This document shows, piece by piece, positions 35,911-43,514 of a stretch of 52,064 nt of DNA. A program made the position numbers and the translations under genes. Positions within the stretch are counted from its first letter, which is position 1. Each line of letters begins with the position of its first letter. The notes under the pieces are model-generated. The model was not told the DNA's origin and ran no database searches. It saw nothing but the letters and a program-made list of their open reading frames with translations. Source of the DNA: an uncultured bacterium (lineage in GTDB: Bacteria > Bacillota > Clostridia > Lachnospirales > Lachnospiraceae); assembly GCA_947651225.1 (NCBI GenBank), contig CANSYK010000019.1, positions 1 through 52,064 on the forward strand. Reading direction: 5' to 3'.

Positions 35911-36842
35911 TCCATTCCCCCTCCTTTTATCCTCTGAAAGCTCTGCATCATAGACTCACGGTTCTCCCTGTATAAAAATCTTTGGAAAGCAGACTCTTTT
36001 GATTTCTGCTGTTTCGTCTCTGCCTGTGGCATATAAAGCTTGTCACAGTGTTCCATCAGATACAGTACCGCTTCACTAAGATATCCAATATCAAAAATAA
36101 CGGTCTCGTAATCTGTCTGCTGTGATAATACTTCCAGGAACTGGCAAATATCTTCCCATTTTAAAGTATATAAATCCCTGTAGTCCTCCACCGCAAAAAT
36201 ATAATCCTTTCCCTCCTTTGATGTCACTACCGTTTCCAGTTTTAAAGCAAGCTTTTCTTTCCGCTGCTTTAAATAAAAAACAACCTCCGACATCCCTCTG
36301 TACGATGTTTTATCCTCCCCTGCACTCTGTAAAAAATCCAGGCTGTGAAACTGTTCTAAACTAACATACAAAACTTTCTCCTGTTTTGCCATTCTTTCAG
36401 CCATAGAAAGTGCATACTCTGTTACACCACTTCCTCCAAAGGGCGCATAAATCCCAATAAAACTGACTGTCCTTTTTGTGGTAAAAGCCTTTGTAAATGC
36501 AATATTATCATCCTCTGCTATCTGCTCTAAAACTTCTTTTACAATTTCCTGTGCCGACTGGTACTTAAATAAAAGATAATAGCCCGCCCCCTCTTTTACC
36601 TGATTCCCCTCCGACAAGAGCATAATCTTTGCAATTTTCTCTTCCAGTTCCCTGATTTCCTCTACCACTTCCTCGCCCGCCAAAAGCACATCAATTTTCC
36701 CCGCTCCTGCGCACTCTTTCAGCATATCCAGACTGGAAAAAAGTCTTGTTTCAAGCATGCTGTGTCCCTTTTTACAAAGATAATCCAAAAGACATGACAT
36801 ATACCCCTCTCTGTCATACAATGCAATCTGTATTTTCCTCAT
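35907..36842 (-). CDS. tadZ: TadZ/CpaE-like pilus localisation protein
   Basis: 311 residues. A receiver-like N-terminal part without a clear phospho-acceptor site is followed by a MinD/ParA-type domain. The P-loop reads FGGSGVTEYALSMA, so the Lys of the normal GKT is replaced by Val and the lysine-dependent ATPase is probably lost, as in several TadZ proteins. TadZ marks the cell site where the Tad machine assembles and recruits TadA. The start follows GGAGG. Confidence 0.82.
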   Translation of the reverse strand: MRKIQIALYDREGYMSCLLDYLCKKGHSMLETRLFSSLDMLKECAGAGKIDVLLAGEEVVEEIRELEEKIAKIMLLSEGNQVKEGAGYYLLFKYQSAQEIVKEVLEQIAEDDNIAFTKAFTTKRTVSFIGIYAPFGGSGVTEYALSMAERMAKQEKVLYVSLEQFHSLDFLQSAGEDKTSYRGMSEVVFYLKQRKEKLALKLETVVTSKEGKDYIFAVEDYRDLYTLKWEDICQFLEVLSQQTDYETVIFDIGYLSEAVLYLMEHCDKLYMPQAETKQQKSKESAFQRFLYRENRESMMQSFQRIKGGGME

Positions 36843-36925
36843 TCTATTCCTCCCAATCTTCCCTTACGTATCTAGTTTATCCCCCTATCTGACCGAACAA
36901 AAATCTGTTTGCGCCTGGCTCTTTT

Positions 36926-37438
36926 TCAAAAGCTTTCCAATAGTACCAGCAAATAGCCTGCTGCCAGAAACGGTGCCAGTAAAATTGTACAATCTGTACC
37001 ATCCCTGCTTTTATCATAATATAGTTTCCTACCTGCCTCTCCCGCCGTAAAATACGACCATGCATAGCGAAACCGTTTTGCAAGCAACCGTTTTTTTGTC
37101 AATTTGGCAAATGACCAAATTCCTGCCAAAAAAACTGAAACAGCCAGTATATGAACACAGACAGCCATTCCCTGTATACCGCCAATAACAGAACACAGCT
37201 TTATATCACCTGCACCAACTGCACGAATTAAAAAGAGCAAAAATCCTGTTGCTAAAATCACAAGAACTGTCATAACACTTTTAAAAGCGCCTTCCAGCCC
37301 ACACTGCAAAAAGTGAAAAATCAGACTGAAAAGCCAACCGATAAGTACCAGCACATTTGGAACTTTTCTCTTTTTCAGATCACAGAACGCCGCTGCTAAA
37401 AGCAGGATTCCCAAAACGGCATTTTGCAGAAGCAGCAC
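36926..37438 (-). CDS. tadV: Prepilin peptidase, A24/TadV family (first in locus)
   Basis: 170 residues, about six membrane helices. Aspartates of the A24 family are in AFCDLKKRKVPN and GAGDIKLCSVIGG. It would process Flp and TadE-type prepilins. The frame opens with a GTG at 37438 that lies too close to AGGAGG; an alternative codon a few residues later (CTG) is better spaced, so the exact start is uncertain. It heads the Tad operon. A second A24 peptidase at 28973 suggests a division of labour between pilin and pseudopilins. Confidence 0.88.
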   Translation of the reverse strand: MLLLQNAVLGILLLAAAFCDLKKRKVPNVLVLIGWLFSLIFHFLQCGLEGAFKSVMTVLVILATGFLLFLIRAVGAGDIKLCSVIGGIQGMAVCVHILAVSVFLAGIWSFAKLTKKRLLAKRFRYAWSYFTAGEAGRKLYYDKSRDGTDCTILLAPFLAAGYLLVLLESF

Positions 37439-37527
37439 CTCCTTTCGTAGAATGTGCAGCCACTATAGCAAACCTCTTTTTTGCTGTCAAGCGCCGTCCT
37501 TTTTGTCAGATTTTAACAAAGATCTCA

Positions 37528-37803
37528 TCATGTAATTGTAAAATAGTACTGTAACGCATAGAGTAAAATCACGCCCCAAATCCCTAAAAATCCCGAAACA
37601 CCAATTGTAATTTCGTTAATATTTACAATAAAATTTCCACCAAAATATTCAACCAAAAAATTGACAACATAAATAATTACAAGGCCTGACAGGCATCTTA
37701 CCAGAAAATTCAGAACCAGCCTGATTACATCTACACCCATTGAACCTAAAAAAACAAGAAAACCACCTACAAACAACATAATAAATATGGTATTTTCCAT
37801 CAT
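37528..37803 (-). CDS. bofA: BofA-like sporulation membrane protein
   Basis: 91 residues with two or three hydrophobic helices, ending in EYFGGNFIVNINEITIGVSG and GIWGVILLYALQYYF. This is the BofA (pro-sigma-K processing inhibitor) pattern. In Bacillus BofA holds the SpoIVFB protease inactive in the forespore outer membrane. The divergent YaaL-like gene recalls the Bacillus recR-yaaL-bofA order, rearranged. It supports a spore-forming host. Confidence 0.85.
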   Translation of the reverse strand: MMENTIFIMLFVGGFLVFLGSMGVDVIRLVLNFLVRCLSGLVIIYVVNFLVEYFGGNFIVNINEITIGVSGFLGIWGVILLYALQYYFTIT

Positions 37804-38022
37804 ACACCTCTTTCATCAAGTATCTATGTGCTGACAAGCACCTCTTGTTATATCAATATGCAGAAGATATTTTTTTCATTCCTGTTTGTCCCCTATGACT
37901 ATTCACAATAATTTTTTTGCATAATTTTGGTATCAAGCGTCTATACTTATCATATAAAAATTAATGAAATCAGCCGTGAATATTAACAAGCAATAACAAA
38001 ATAAAGAAAAGGGGGACTGGCT

Positions 38023-38250
38023 ATGAAGAGCAGAAGAAAGCAAGAAAAACTCCCTAAAAAGGAAGTTTTTCTGAAAAAAGCATTGCTAGATGCCCAAAGA
38101 AACCTAAAAGATGCCTATAATGGACTTGCAAATGTAAATGACCCTGATCTGATTGACAGCTATATTTATGAAGTTAACGCCGCCAACCTGCGCTATCAGG
38201 TAATCCTGCGCGACTATAAACTGCTAGAAAGCCAGAAACCTTCTGTCTGA
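38023..38250 (+). CDS. YaaL-like (DUF2508) protein
   Basis: 75 residues, charged and mostly helical (KKALLDAQRNLKDAYNGLAN, DPDLIDSYIYEVNAANLRYQ). This matches the DUF2508/YaaL family, small cytoplasmic proteins of unknown function encoded next to bofA in spore formers. AAGGGGG precedes the ATG. It diverges from bofA across a 219-base spacer that contains AATCAGCCGTGAATA, the flank of the inverted repeat at 3464-3530. Confidence 0.8.
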   Translation: MKSRRKQEKLPKKEVFLKKALLDAQRNLKDAYNGLANVNDPDLIDSYIYEVNAANLRYQVILRDYKLLESQKPSV

Positions 38251-38282
38251 TTCATATTATCATTATCTGCCACGGATAAAAG

Positions 38283-39716
38283 CTACGCCTGTGGCGAACG
38301 AAGCCAGTCAAATGTGCTATACAAATTCAGTGTTCCATTTCCCCATTCACGGCTCGGAACCGTAATTCCTGACCGATCTGCTCCTCGTATCAGATATTTT
38401 TTTGCTTTCTGTGTATCCATCGCAATGTCATTTCCTCGGACGATTGCCCATTCTGCCAGGAGCGCAATGGCGCCTGATGCCACTGCCGTTGATTCGCTGG
38501 AACCACTGCGAATTCCATAACGCGCCCTGCTGTCACGCTCTTCTTCTCCCACCGGATAATTTCCGGCAAAAGGAAGCGTTCCATAAATATTCATTCCCGG
38601 AGCCGCAATATCCGGTTTTATTTCCTGCTCCCTAGTGAATCCTCTGCTGGATTCAATTACAACGGAACGATTCATAGAATCAAAAAAAGCAAATGTAATA
38701 ATTCCTGGATTATTTCCTGGATCACAAATCGTCGTATCTGGATTTGCCCTTAAAAAATAAGTGTCTGCATCAAGAAAATTTGTCATAGGAAGCCACATAT
38801 CAAATCGTCCAAAATAATGTGTATCATTAAAGACCCGAATTTTCCAAATCCCTTCTGACGGATTCTGAAAACGGATACGGATGCATTCATCCCCGTTTTC
38901 AAAAGAAACTAGCAGATATTCTATATACACCACTGTCCCTTCGAATAAAAAATTTACCTGTCTTTTTTCTCCTAATCTTGCCTGAGTCTTTCCAGAATAC
39001 TCCCCTCCTGGTGAAATCAGCCCAACAGAATAAAGCTCTGTGGTAGCTGCCCAAAGTTCCAGCGTAAAACCGCTTTCATTCCCTCCAACCCTAACCTCAA
39101 CCTCAACTTCGCTCTCCGAACTGATCGGAGCATTCAAATAGTGATGGGAAGCATTCGCTTCATTGCCACCTGCGGCCGCCACAAAAAATCCACGATAATC
39201 TCCATAATCTGCCAATAATTTTCCTAAAATTCCCCCAAGATTGTGTCCTCCCTGATTTGTCCCCATTCCAAGGCAAACCACTAAAGGCATTTTCAGCAAA
39301 CTCGCCTGTTTCGCTAAATAGCGTATTGCCAGCATAATATCATTTTCTGCGTAACAGGGCTCTGACGTGTTGATAAAATAGTAATCTCGCAGATTTTGTT
39401 TGGCCTGTTTGCATTTTACCATGCAAATGCCAGCCAGCGGAGCCACACCAGAAAACCCCTGTGCTTCCATCTCATTTCCACAGGCAACCCCTGCCAGAAA
39501 AGTTCCATGCCCCTCTATATCACGGCTTGGAACAATTTCTAAGGGGTTATCACTCTCTAAGGCACGATTAATATCCTCCTGAGTATATTCTACCCCATAA
39601 TCAAAATATTCTGGCGCATGATCTCCCTTGCGCAATTCCTCCACCGTCTGATCCCATATAGAAACAATTCGCGTCCTCCCATCACTGCCTATAAAAGCCG
39701 GATGGGAATAATCTAT
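38283..39716 (-). CDS. 3' part of a split Csp-type S8 protease gene
   Basis: From IDYSHPAFIG at 39716 to the stop, 477 codons of a subtilisin-like protease follow. The active-site His is in EGHGTFLAGVACG, the Ser in SGSSESTAVASGAIALL, and a jelly-roll insert (about 220-340) is typical of clostridial Csp germination proteases. The frame stays open upstream to 39824, but those 36 codons belong to the inserted element and have no ribosome site. The missing front is at 43006-43332. Joined, the two parts give 584 residues, a normal Csp length, with all three catalytic residues. Csp proteases cleave pro-SleC to start spore cortex degradation. Confidence 0.88.
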   Translation of the reverse strand: MDYSHPAFIGSDGRTRIVSIWDQTVEELRKGDHAPEYFDYGVEYTQEDINRALESDNPLEIVPSRDIEGHGTFLAGVACGNEMEAQGFSGVAPLAGICMVKCKQAKQNLRDYYFINTSEPCYAENDIMLAIRYLAKQASLLKMPLVVCLGMGTNQGGHNLGGILGKLLADYGDYRGFFVAAAGGNEANASHHYLNAPISSESEVEVEVRVGGNESGFTLELWAATTELYSVGLISPGGEYSGKTQARLGEKRQVNFLFEGTVVYIEYLLVSFENGDECIRIRFQNPSEGIWKIRVFNDTHYFGRFDMWLPMTNFLDADTYFLRANPDTTICDPGNNPGIITFAFFDSMNRSVVIESSRGFTREQEIKPDIAAPGMNIYGTLPFAGNYPVGEEERDSRARYGIRSGSSESTAVASGAIALLAEWAIVRGNDIAMDTQKAKKYLIRGADRSGITVPSREWGNGTLNLYSTFDWLRSPQA

Positions 39717-39764
39717 CCCCTCTCCTGTTAAATAACTGTTATAAAAACAGATCCTCATGCCAAA

Positions 39765-39795
39765 AAGGCAGGATACCTTATAAGATTCCTGCCTT
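39765..39795. terminator. Hairpin near the element's inner end
   Basis: AAGGCAGGA and TCCTGCCTT form a perfect nine-base stem inside the element, downstream of the hemerythrin gene. It lacks a strong T-run. Confidence 0.6.
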
Positions 39796-39808
39796 AGTTC
39801 TTGCAAAA

Positions 39809-39858
39809 AGCAATTTTTAAACACACTCCAAGCTCTGTAAATAAATTATTTACAGAGC
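39809..39858. repeat. Family 1 right end fused to a minimal family 2 palindrome
   Basis: GCAATTTTTAAACACACTC (39810-39828) is a mutated family 1 right end. It is followed by the perfect palindrome GCTCTGTAAATAA-A-TTATTTACAGAGC (39832-39858), whose halves resemble family 2 ends. It may also stop transcription of the hemerythrin gene. Confidence 0.6.
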
Positions 39859-39877
39859 CTTGCTATGTATGCACATT

Positions 39878-41254
39878 TTATATAACTTGCCGTGTCCCAC
39901 TATCCTTTTTTACAAAATAGTCATCAATATTTTTCTTAATTTCAGCAATCTTTGGTCCCTTTAAGAAATAACCCTCCGGTTTTAAAGGCACTATCTTGCT
40001 GATGCTCTCCTTATCACTCCTGCTTGTCAAAAAGATAACCGGAATATCTGTGAATGCAGCCTCAGAGCGAATCATCTGAAATATCTGTGCGCCATCGCAG
40101 ACGGGCATTTCATAATCCAGAAGCACAAGATCTGGCCGTTCCAGTGTCAGACACCGGATGGCGGATATACCGGACTCTGCCAGTGAAATCTGATAGTCCT
40201 CCTGCAAAAGTTCCTTCATAGCCTGACGTACCGTCGCAGAATCATCCACTAAAAGTAATTTCTTTTTCCCAATATTGCTTTCGCTTTCCTCTTCTTTCTT
40301 TGAAAGGTACTCCCGAATCTCTGCCATAGCATTTTCTGGATCAATCGAAACACCACTTTTTCCTAACCTCAAATTTGATGCCATAACACAAAAAGCAAAA
40401 TACCCTGACCTTGTACCAAACAGTAAACTGTGCTGTGGAGGCTGCCTGTCAAAAGCCCTGTAGAATTGCTCATATGTAAGCAGATTTTCACTTCTCAATT
40501 TATTTGACTGACTAAATGTAAAACTATTCTTGATACATTCCACGAACTGCTTTGCCATATATCTCGCAGCATTCATCTGCATAACATCCACTTTCTCTGA
40601 TTGATCCCCAATTAATTTTCCAGCTGTATCAATCAGCAGCTTTTCCTCAAAAACCAGAATAATCTCCTGACATCCACCGTCCTCTTTATCATAGGTAAGG
40701 CGATAATAAATTCCTTTTCCAAACTTTTCGCCGCCATAGCACTCACTGACTATCCGTACATCTAATTGAAACAGCTCTCTTAATACCCTCGTGATTACCT
40801 CAATTACCGCAGTCTGCTCCTCCTCTGGCAGCAGCCTTCCCCACTTTTTAATTTTCTCACCCACAATCGCATGATCTTCCGTCAAGGTATGAGCAATCAA
40901 CCAACCGGCACAAACACCTATAAAATGACGGATTGACTCTTTTGAAAAGTTAGTTAATTCCATCTCACTTTCTAGTGCCGGAAGGATACGCCAGCGGAAA
41001 TCTTGATGGAGACGCTTATGCGTTTCCAGCTCTGGGTAATGTATAGACTCCATATAGCCCTCTTCTTCCGCAAAATGTTTCAACGCATGGCCTTTAAAAT
41101 ATTTAATTCCTTCCTGACAAACCCAAGAACTCTTGTCTTCCTCTTCAATAAATGAAAACAACCTGTTAATAACTCTAAAAAGTTTCTTATGCTCTGTATC
41201 AATAATATCTACACCAATATTATATCGCTCTTCCCACATCAGCTGATTTCCCAT
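39878..41254 (-). CDS. Hemerythrin - CheX-like - receiver protein
   Basis: 458 residues from ATG at 41254 (MGNQLMWEERYN), with AAGGAGGG upstream. Residues 1-140 form a bacteriohemerythrin domain with di-iron ligands in DTEHKKLF, HALKHFAEEEGYM, HKRLHQDF and HTLTEDH. The middle part (about 150-330) has a CheX-like phosphatase feel (YMAKQFVECIKNSF). The C-terminal receiver domain (LLLVDDSATVRQAM, DLVLLDYEMPVCDG, PVIFLTSRSDK) keeps its acidic pocket. It could couple O2 or redox sensing to phospho-signalling. It lies inside the element as cargo, minus strand, 115 bases downstream of the recombinase. Confidence 0.8.
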   Translation of the reverse strand: MGNQLMWEERYNIGVDIIDTEHKKLFRVINRLFSFIEEEDKSSWVCQEGIKYFKGHALKHFAEEEGYMESIHYPELETHKRLHQDFRWRILPALESEMELTNFSKESIRHFIGVCAGWLIAHTLTEDHAIVGEKIKKWGRLLPEEEQTAVIEVITRVLRELFQLDVRIVSECYGGEKFGKGIYYRLTYDKEDGGCQEIILVFEEKLLIDTAGKLIGDQSEKVDVMQMNAARYMAKQFVECIKNSFTFSQSNKLRSENLLTYEQFYRAFDRQPPQHSLLFGTRSGYFAFCVMASNLRLGKSGVSIDPENAMAEIREYLSKKEEESESNIGKKKLLLVDDSATVRQAMKELLQEDYQISLAESGISAIRCLTLERPDLVLLDYEMPVCDGAQIFQMIRSEAAFTDIPVIFLTSRSDKESISKIVPLKPEGYFLKGPKIAEIKKNIDDYFVKKDSGTRQVI

Positions 41255-41369
41255 AATGCCCTCCTTGCCATCGTGCAATCCAAATGTTGCATATAATGAA
41301 TATTATAACACAAAACATTCTAAAAGTCAGCAAAAATTATTTTTATCAGTGTTAGCCTCCTCTATCTAT

Positions 41370-42929
41370 TTACTCTTCCAAATCGATTTTTATTTGATGG
41401 TTTTGATACACCGCAATCCGTTTTATTAAAATTTGTAAGATTTCTTTTGTCAAAACAAACGCTTCCCTTCCTTCCATAATTCCTTTCAATGCCTCTTCTT
41501 CTGCTACAGCTTCCCGTTTCATATTATGATACTGTCTCTTTATGCTTTCCTTCCTTTCCAGTATTTCATCCATCCAATCCCTATTTTCTTTTTTACGTTT
41601 CTGATACTCTTGCAAAGAAATCTCTCCCATATAATATTTAAGATATTCTTCACTGTCCTGCCTTTTTCTGTTTTCCAGTTTTCTGTCACACTTTGTAATC
41701 TCCCATCTGAACTTATTTTCCATATCTTCTGTCTGCCTTTTCCGCTTTTCCTCCAGTCTCTTCCGATGCTCACCTGCCAAAACAAACTCCCGCTGCAAAG
41801 CATTTTTTACCAATTTCTCCAAAGCAGATGCTCCAATACTTTTTGAGGGACATTTTAAAGCATCCAGCCTCTTAGAATCAGGACAATAATAACTATAATT
41901 GCTAACCACTTCGCCAGAACACAGCTTTTTTACACTCACTGCCTTTCCCATTCTTTTTCCACAGTCTCCGCAATATAATATTCCGCCAAAAATGTCTTCC
42001 CTGACAGGCATTTTCTTAAAACGCTCTTTCTGCTCGCAACATCTTTTAGCTGCATTTTCAAGCCTCGCTGCTGTCTGAAAAAAGATTGATTCACTGACGA
42101 TTGCATCCTGTGTATAACAATCTCTTCCCATATAAACAGAATTGGTCAAAATCCATTTTACCGTTGCACTTGTCCACTGCTCCAAAAGTTCCCCATTCCT
42201 GCAGAATACATGGCCTGTTTTTCGGTAAGTAGATGGTCTGTGTATTTTTAATATATACAATTCTTCTATAATCCGTTTCAGCCCTTTCCCTGACAAATAC
42301 ATCCTATAAATATCCTGCACAACCTTTGCTGCCTCCTTATAGATTAATAGCTTTTTCTTCCCATTTTTCCATTTGGCAATATAACCATATGGCGGTATTC
42401 CTCCTGTATAGTTTCCCTGTTCTCTACGAATCTGAACACTGGATTTTACTTTTGCCGCAATATCTTTTGCATACATTTCATTTAGCAGATTTTTCAAATT
42501 CATCGTCAGCTCATCCGTTTTCTCACCCATCTGGTAGGTATCAATTCCATCTGAAACCGCAATAAAACGCACTCCCATAAAAGGAAAAATTTTTTGAATG
42601 TAATTTCCTGTTTCTATATGATTTCGGCCAAACCGGGACAAATCTTTTACAATAATGCAGTCAATCCGGTTTTTGCGTACATCCTCCATCATCCGCTCAA
42701 ATCCTTCCCGCTTAAAATGGGTTCCCGTTTTTCCTAAATCTATATAACAATCAAACAACTCAATTTCTTTGTGTTCCTTAATATATTCCTTTGCAAGAGC
42801 AATCTGCGTATCAATTGACTCATTTTTTCTCGCATCTGCTTCCACAGACAATCTTACATAAATTCCTGCCAGAAAACGTTTACCGCCTGTCCCCTGCTCC
42901 TCTTTTCTTTTCCTGGAGGTTTTTGCCAT
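41370..42929 (-). CDS. Large serine recombinase
   Basis: 519 residues from ATG at 42929 (MAKTSRKRKEEQGTGG), with GAGGTGG upstream. The resolvase domain has the catalytic Ser in GIYVRLSVEAD and conserved Arg in KDLSRFGRNHIETG. A recombinase domain (GGIPPYGY, ILTNSVYMG) and a zinc ribbon (FGGILYCGDCGKRMG ... YYCPDSKRLDALKC) follow, then a long C-terminal coiled coil. This is the layout of phage integrases, TnpX and skin-element recombinases. Its start lies about 80 bases inside one element end. It is the obvious enzyme for integration and, with a directionality factor, excision. No excisionase was recognised. Confidence 0.95.
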   Translation of the reverse strand: MAKTSRKRKEEQGTGGKRFLAGIYVRLSVEADARKNESIDTQIALAKEYIKEHKEIELFDCYIDLGKTGTHFKREGFERMMEDVRKNRIDCIIVKDLSRFGRNHIETGNYIQKIFPFMGVRFIAVSDGIDTYQMGEKTDELTMNLKNLLNEMYAKDIAAKVKSSVQIRREQGNYTGGIPPYGYIAKWKNGKKKLLIYKEAAKVVQDIYRMYLSGKGLKRIIEELYILKIHRPSTYRKTGHVFCRNGELLEQWTSATVKWILTNSVYMGRDCYTQDAIVSESIFFQTAARLENAAKRCCEQKERFKKMPVREDIFGGILYCGDCGKRMGKAVSVKKLCSGEVVSNYSYYCPDSKRLDALKCPSKSIGASALEKLVKNALQREFVLAGEHRKRLEEKRKRQTEDMENKFRWEITKCDRKLENRKRQDSEEYLKYYMGEISLQEYQKRKKENRDWMDEILERKESIKRQYHNMKREAVAEEEALKGIMEGREAFVLTKEILQILIKRIAVYQNHQIKIDLEE

Positions 42930-43005
42930 AGCACACCACCTCAATTGCCGCATCCTCACTTCATTCTTATTAAGAAAACCAACCGCTTTATGACAATAAA
43001 ATAAC

Positions 43006-43332
43006 TCACTCCCCTGTATCAATAAACCCTACTAAGACCCCCTGTCCATATAGGTTCAGCCCTGCCTGCCTCCGCACTCTGGCAATTCCTGCCCGTTCTA
43101 ACACCTCGTCAGAAGTAAGCAAGCCATAACAATGGGGAATTACCTTTACTCCAGAATAACTGTTAAGTGTGTAAGCGTCCCCCTCTTCATATAGTACGGC
43201 AAAATGGCCGGAAGCCGCCTTGTAGCAATAATACTTATCTGCGTCCTCCAGTACCAGACTATTCCATGCGTATTCCACTAAAAAATCCAGATATTCTTCT
43301 GAATAAATCCGTTTCCTGCACTCTTCTGGCAT
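43006..43332 (-). CDS. 5' part of a split Csp-type S8 protease gene
   Basis: 108 codons from ATG at 43332 (MPEECRKRIYSEEYLDFLVE), with GGAGG upstream. A prodomain-like region is followed by LNLYGQGVLVGFIDTG, ending in the S8 catalytic-Asp motif; one element-encoded Glu and a TGA then stop translation. In related proteases this motif continues IDYTHPAF, which is how the 3' part at 39716 begins. In the integrated state only this inactive fragment would be made. Confidence 0.9.
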   Translation of the reverse strand: MPEECRKRIYSEEYLDFLVEYAWNSLVLEDADKYYCYKAASGHFAVLYEEGDAYTLNSYSGVKVIPHCYGLLTSDEVLERAGIARVRRQAGLNLYGQGVLVGFIDTGE

Positions 43333-43434
43333 AAAAATCCTCCATGCTGCATTTTTTGCGGCTCAAATAAAGAAAAGAAGTGTTTGCCGCAATTTACAAA
43401 CTCTTCCTGTTTTCTATCTATTCTATTCAAAATA

Positions 43435-43463
43435 CGGCAAAAGGAACCTTTTTCCTTTTGCCG
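43435..43463 (-). terminator. Terminator after clpX
   Basis: CGGCAAAAGGAA and TTCCTTTTGCCG form a perfect 12-base stem with a five-base loop, 50 bases past the clpX stop, followed on the minus strand by TATTTTG. Confidence 0.8.
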
Positions 43464-43514
43464 CTTAATTGATAAATTCTATCCTGGCATCACATTTAGA
43501 TTATAGAATAAACA

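Larger units (their letters stand above)
39717..43011. mobile_element. 3.3-kb serine-recombinase element splitting the S8 protease gene
   Basis: Both junctions carry GGGG (39717-39720 and 43011-43014). Read on the minus strand, the 5' protease part ends GATACAGGGG and the 3' part begins GGGGATAGATTAT; deleting 3,295 bp leaves GATACAGGGATAGATTAT, which is in frame and encodes DTGIDY, the S8 catalytic-Asp motif. The element carries a large serine recombinase next to one end and a hemerythrin/receiver protein. No other mobility gene is present. Size and layout recall skin-type elements. Confidence 0.85.

Noticed and set aside
39717-39824. True N-terminus of the S8 protease from GTG at 39824
   Set aside because: No ribosome site, no prodomain and no catalytic Asp; those codons belong to the inserted element, and the real 5' part is at 43006-43332.
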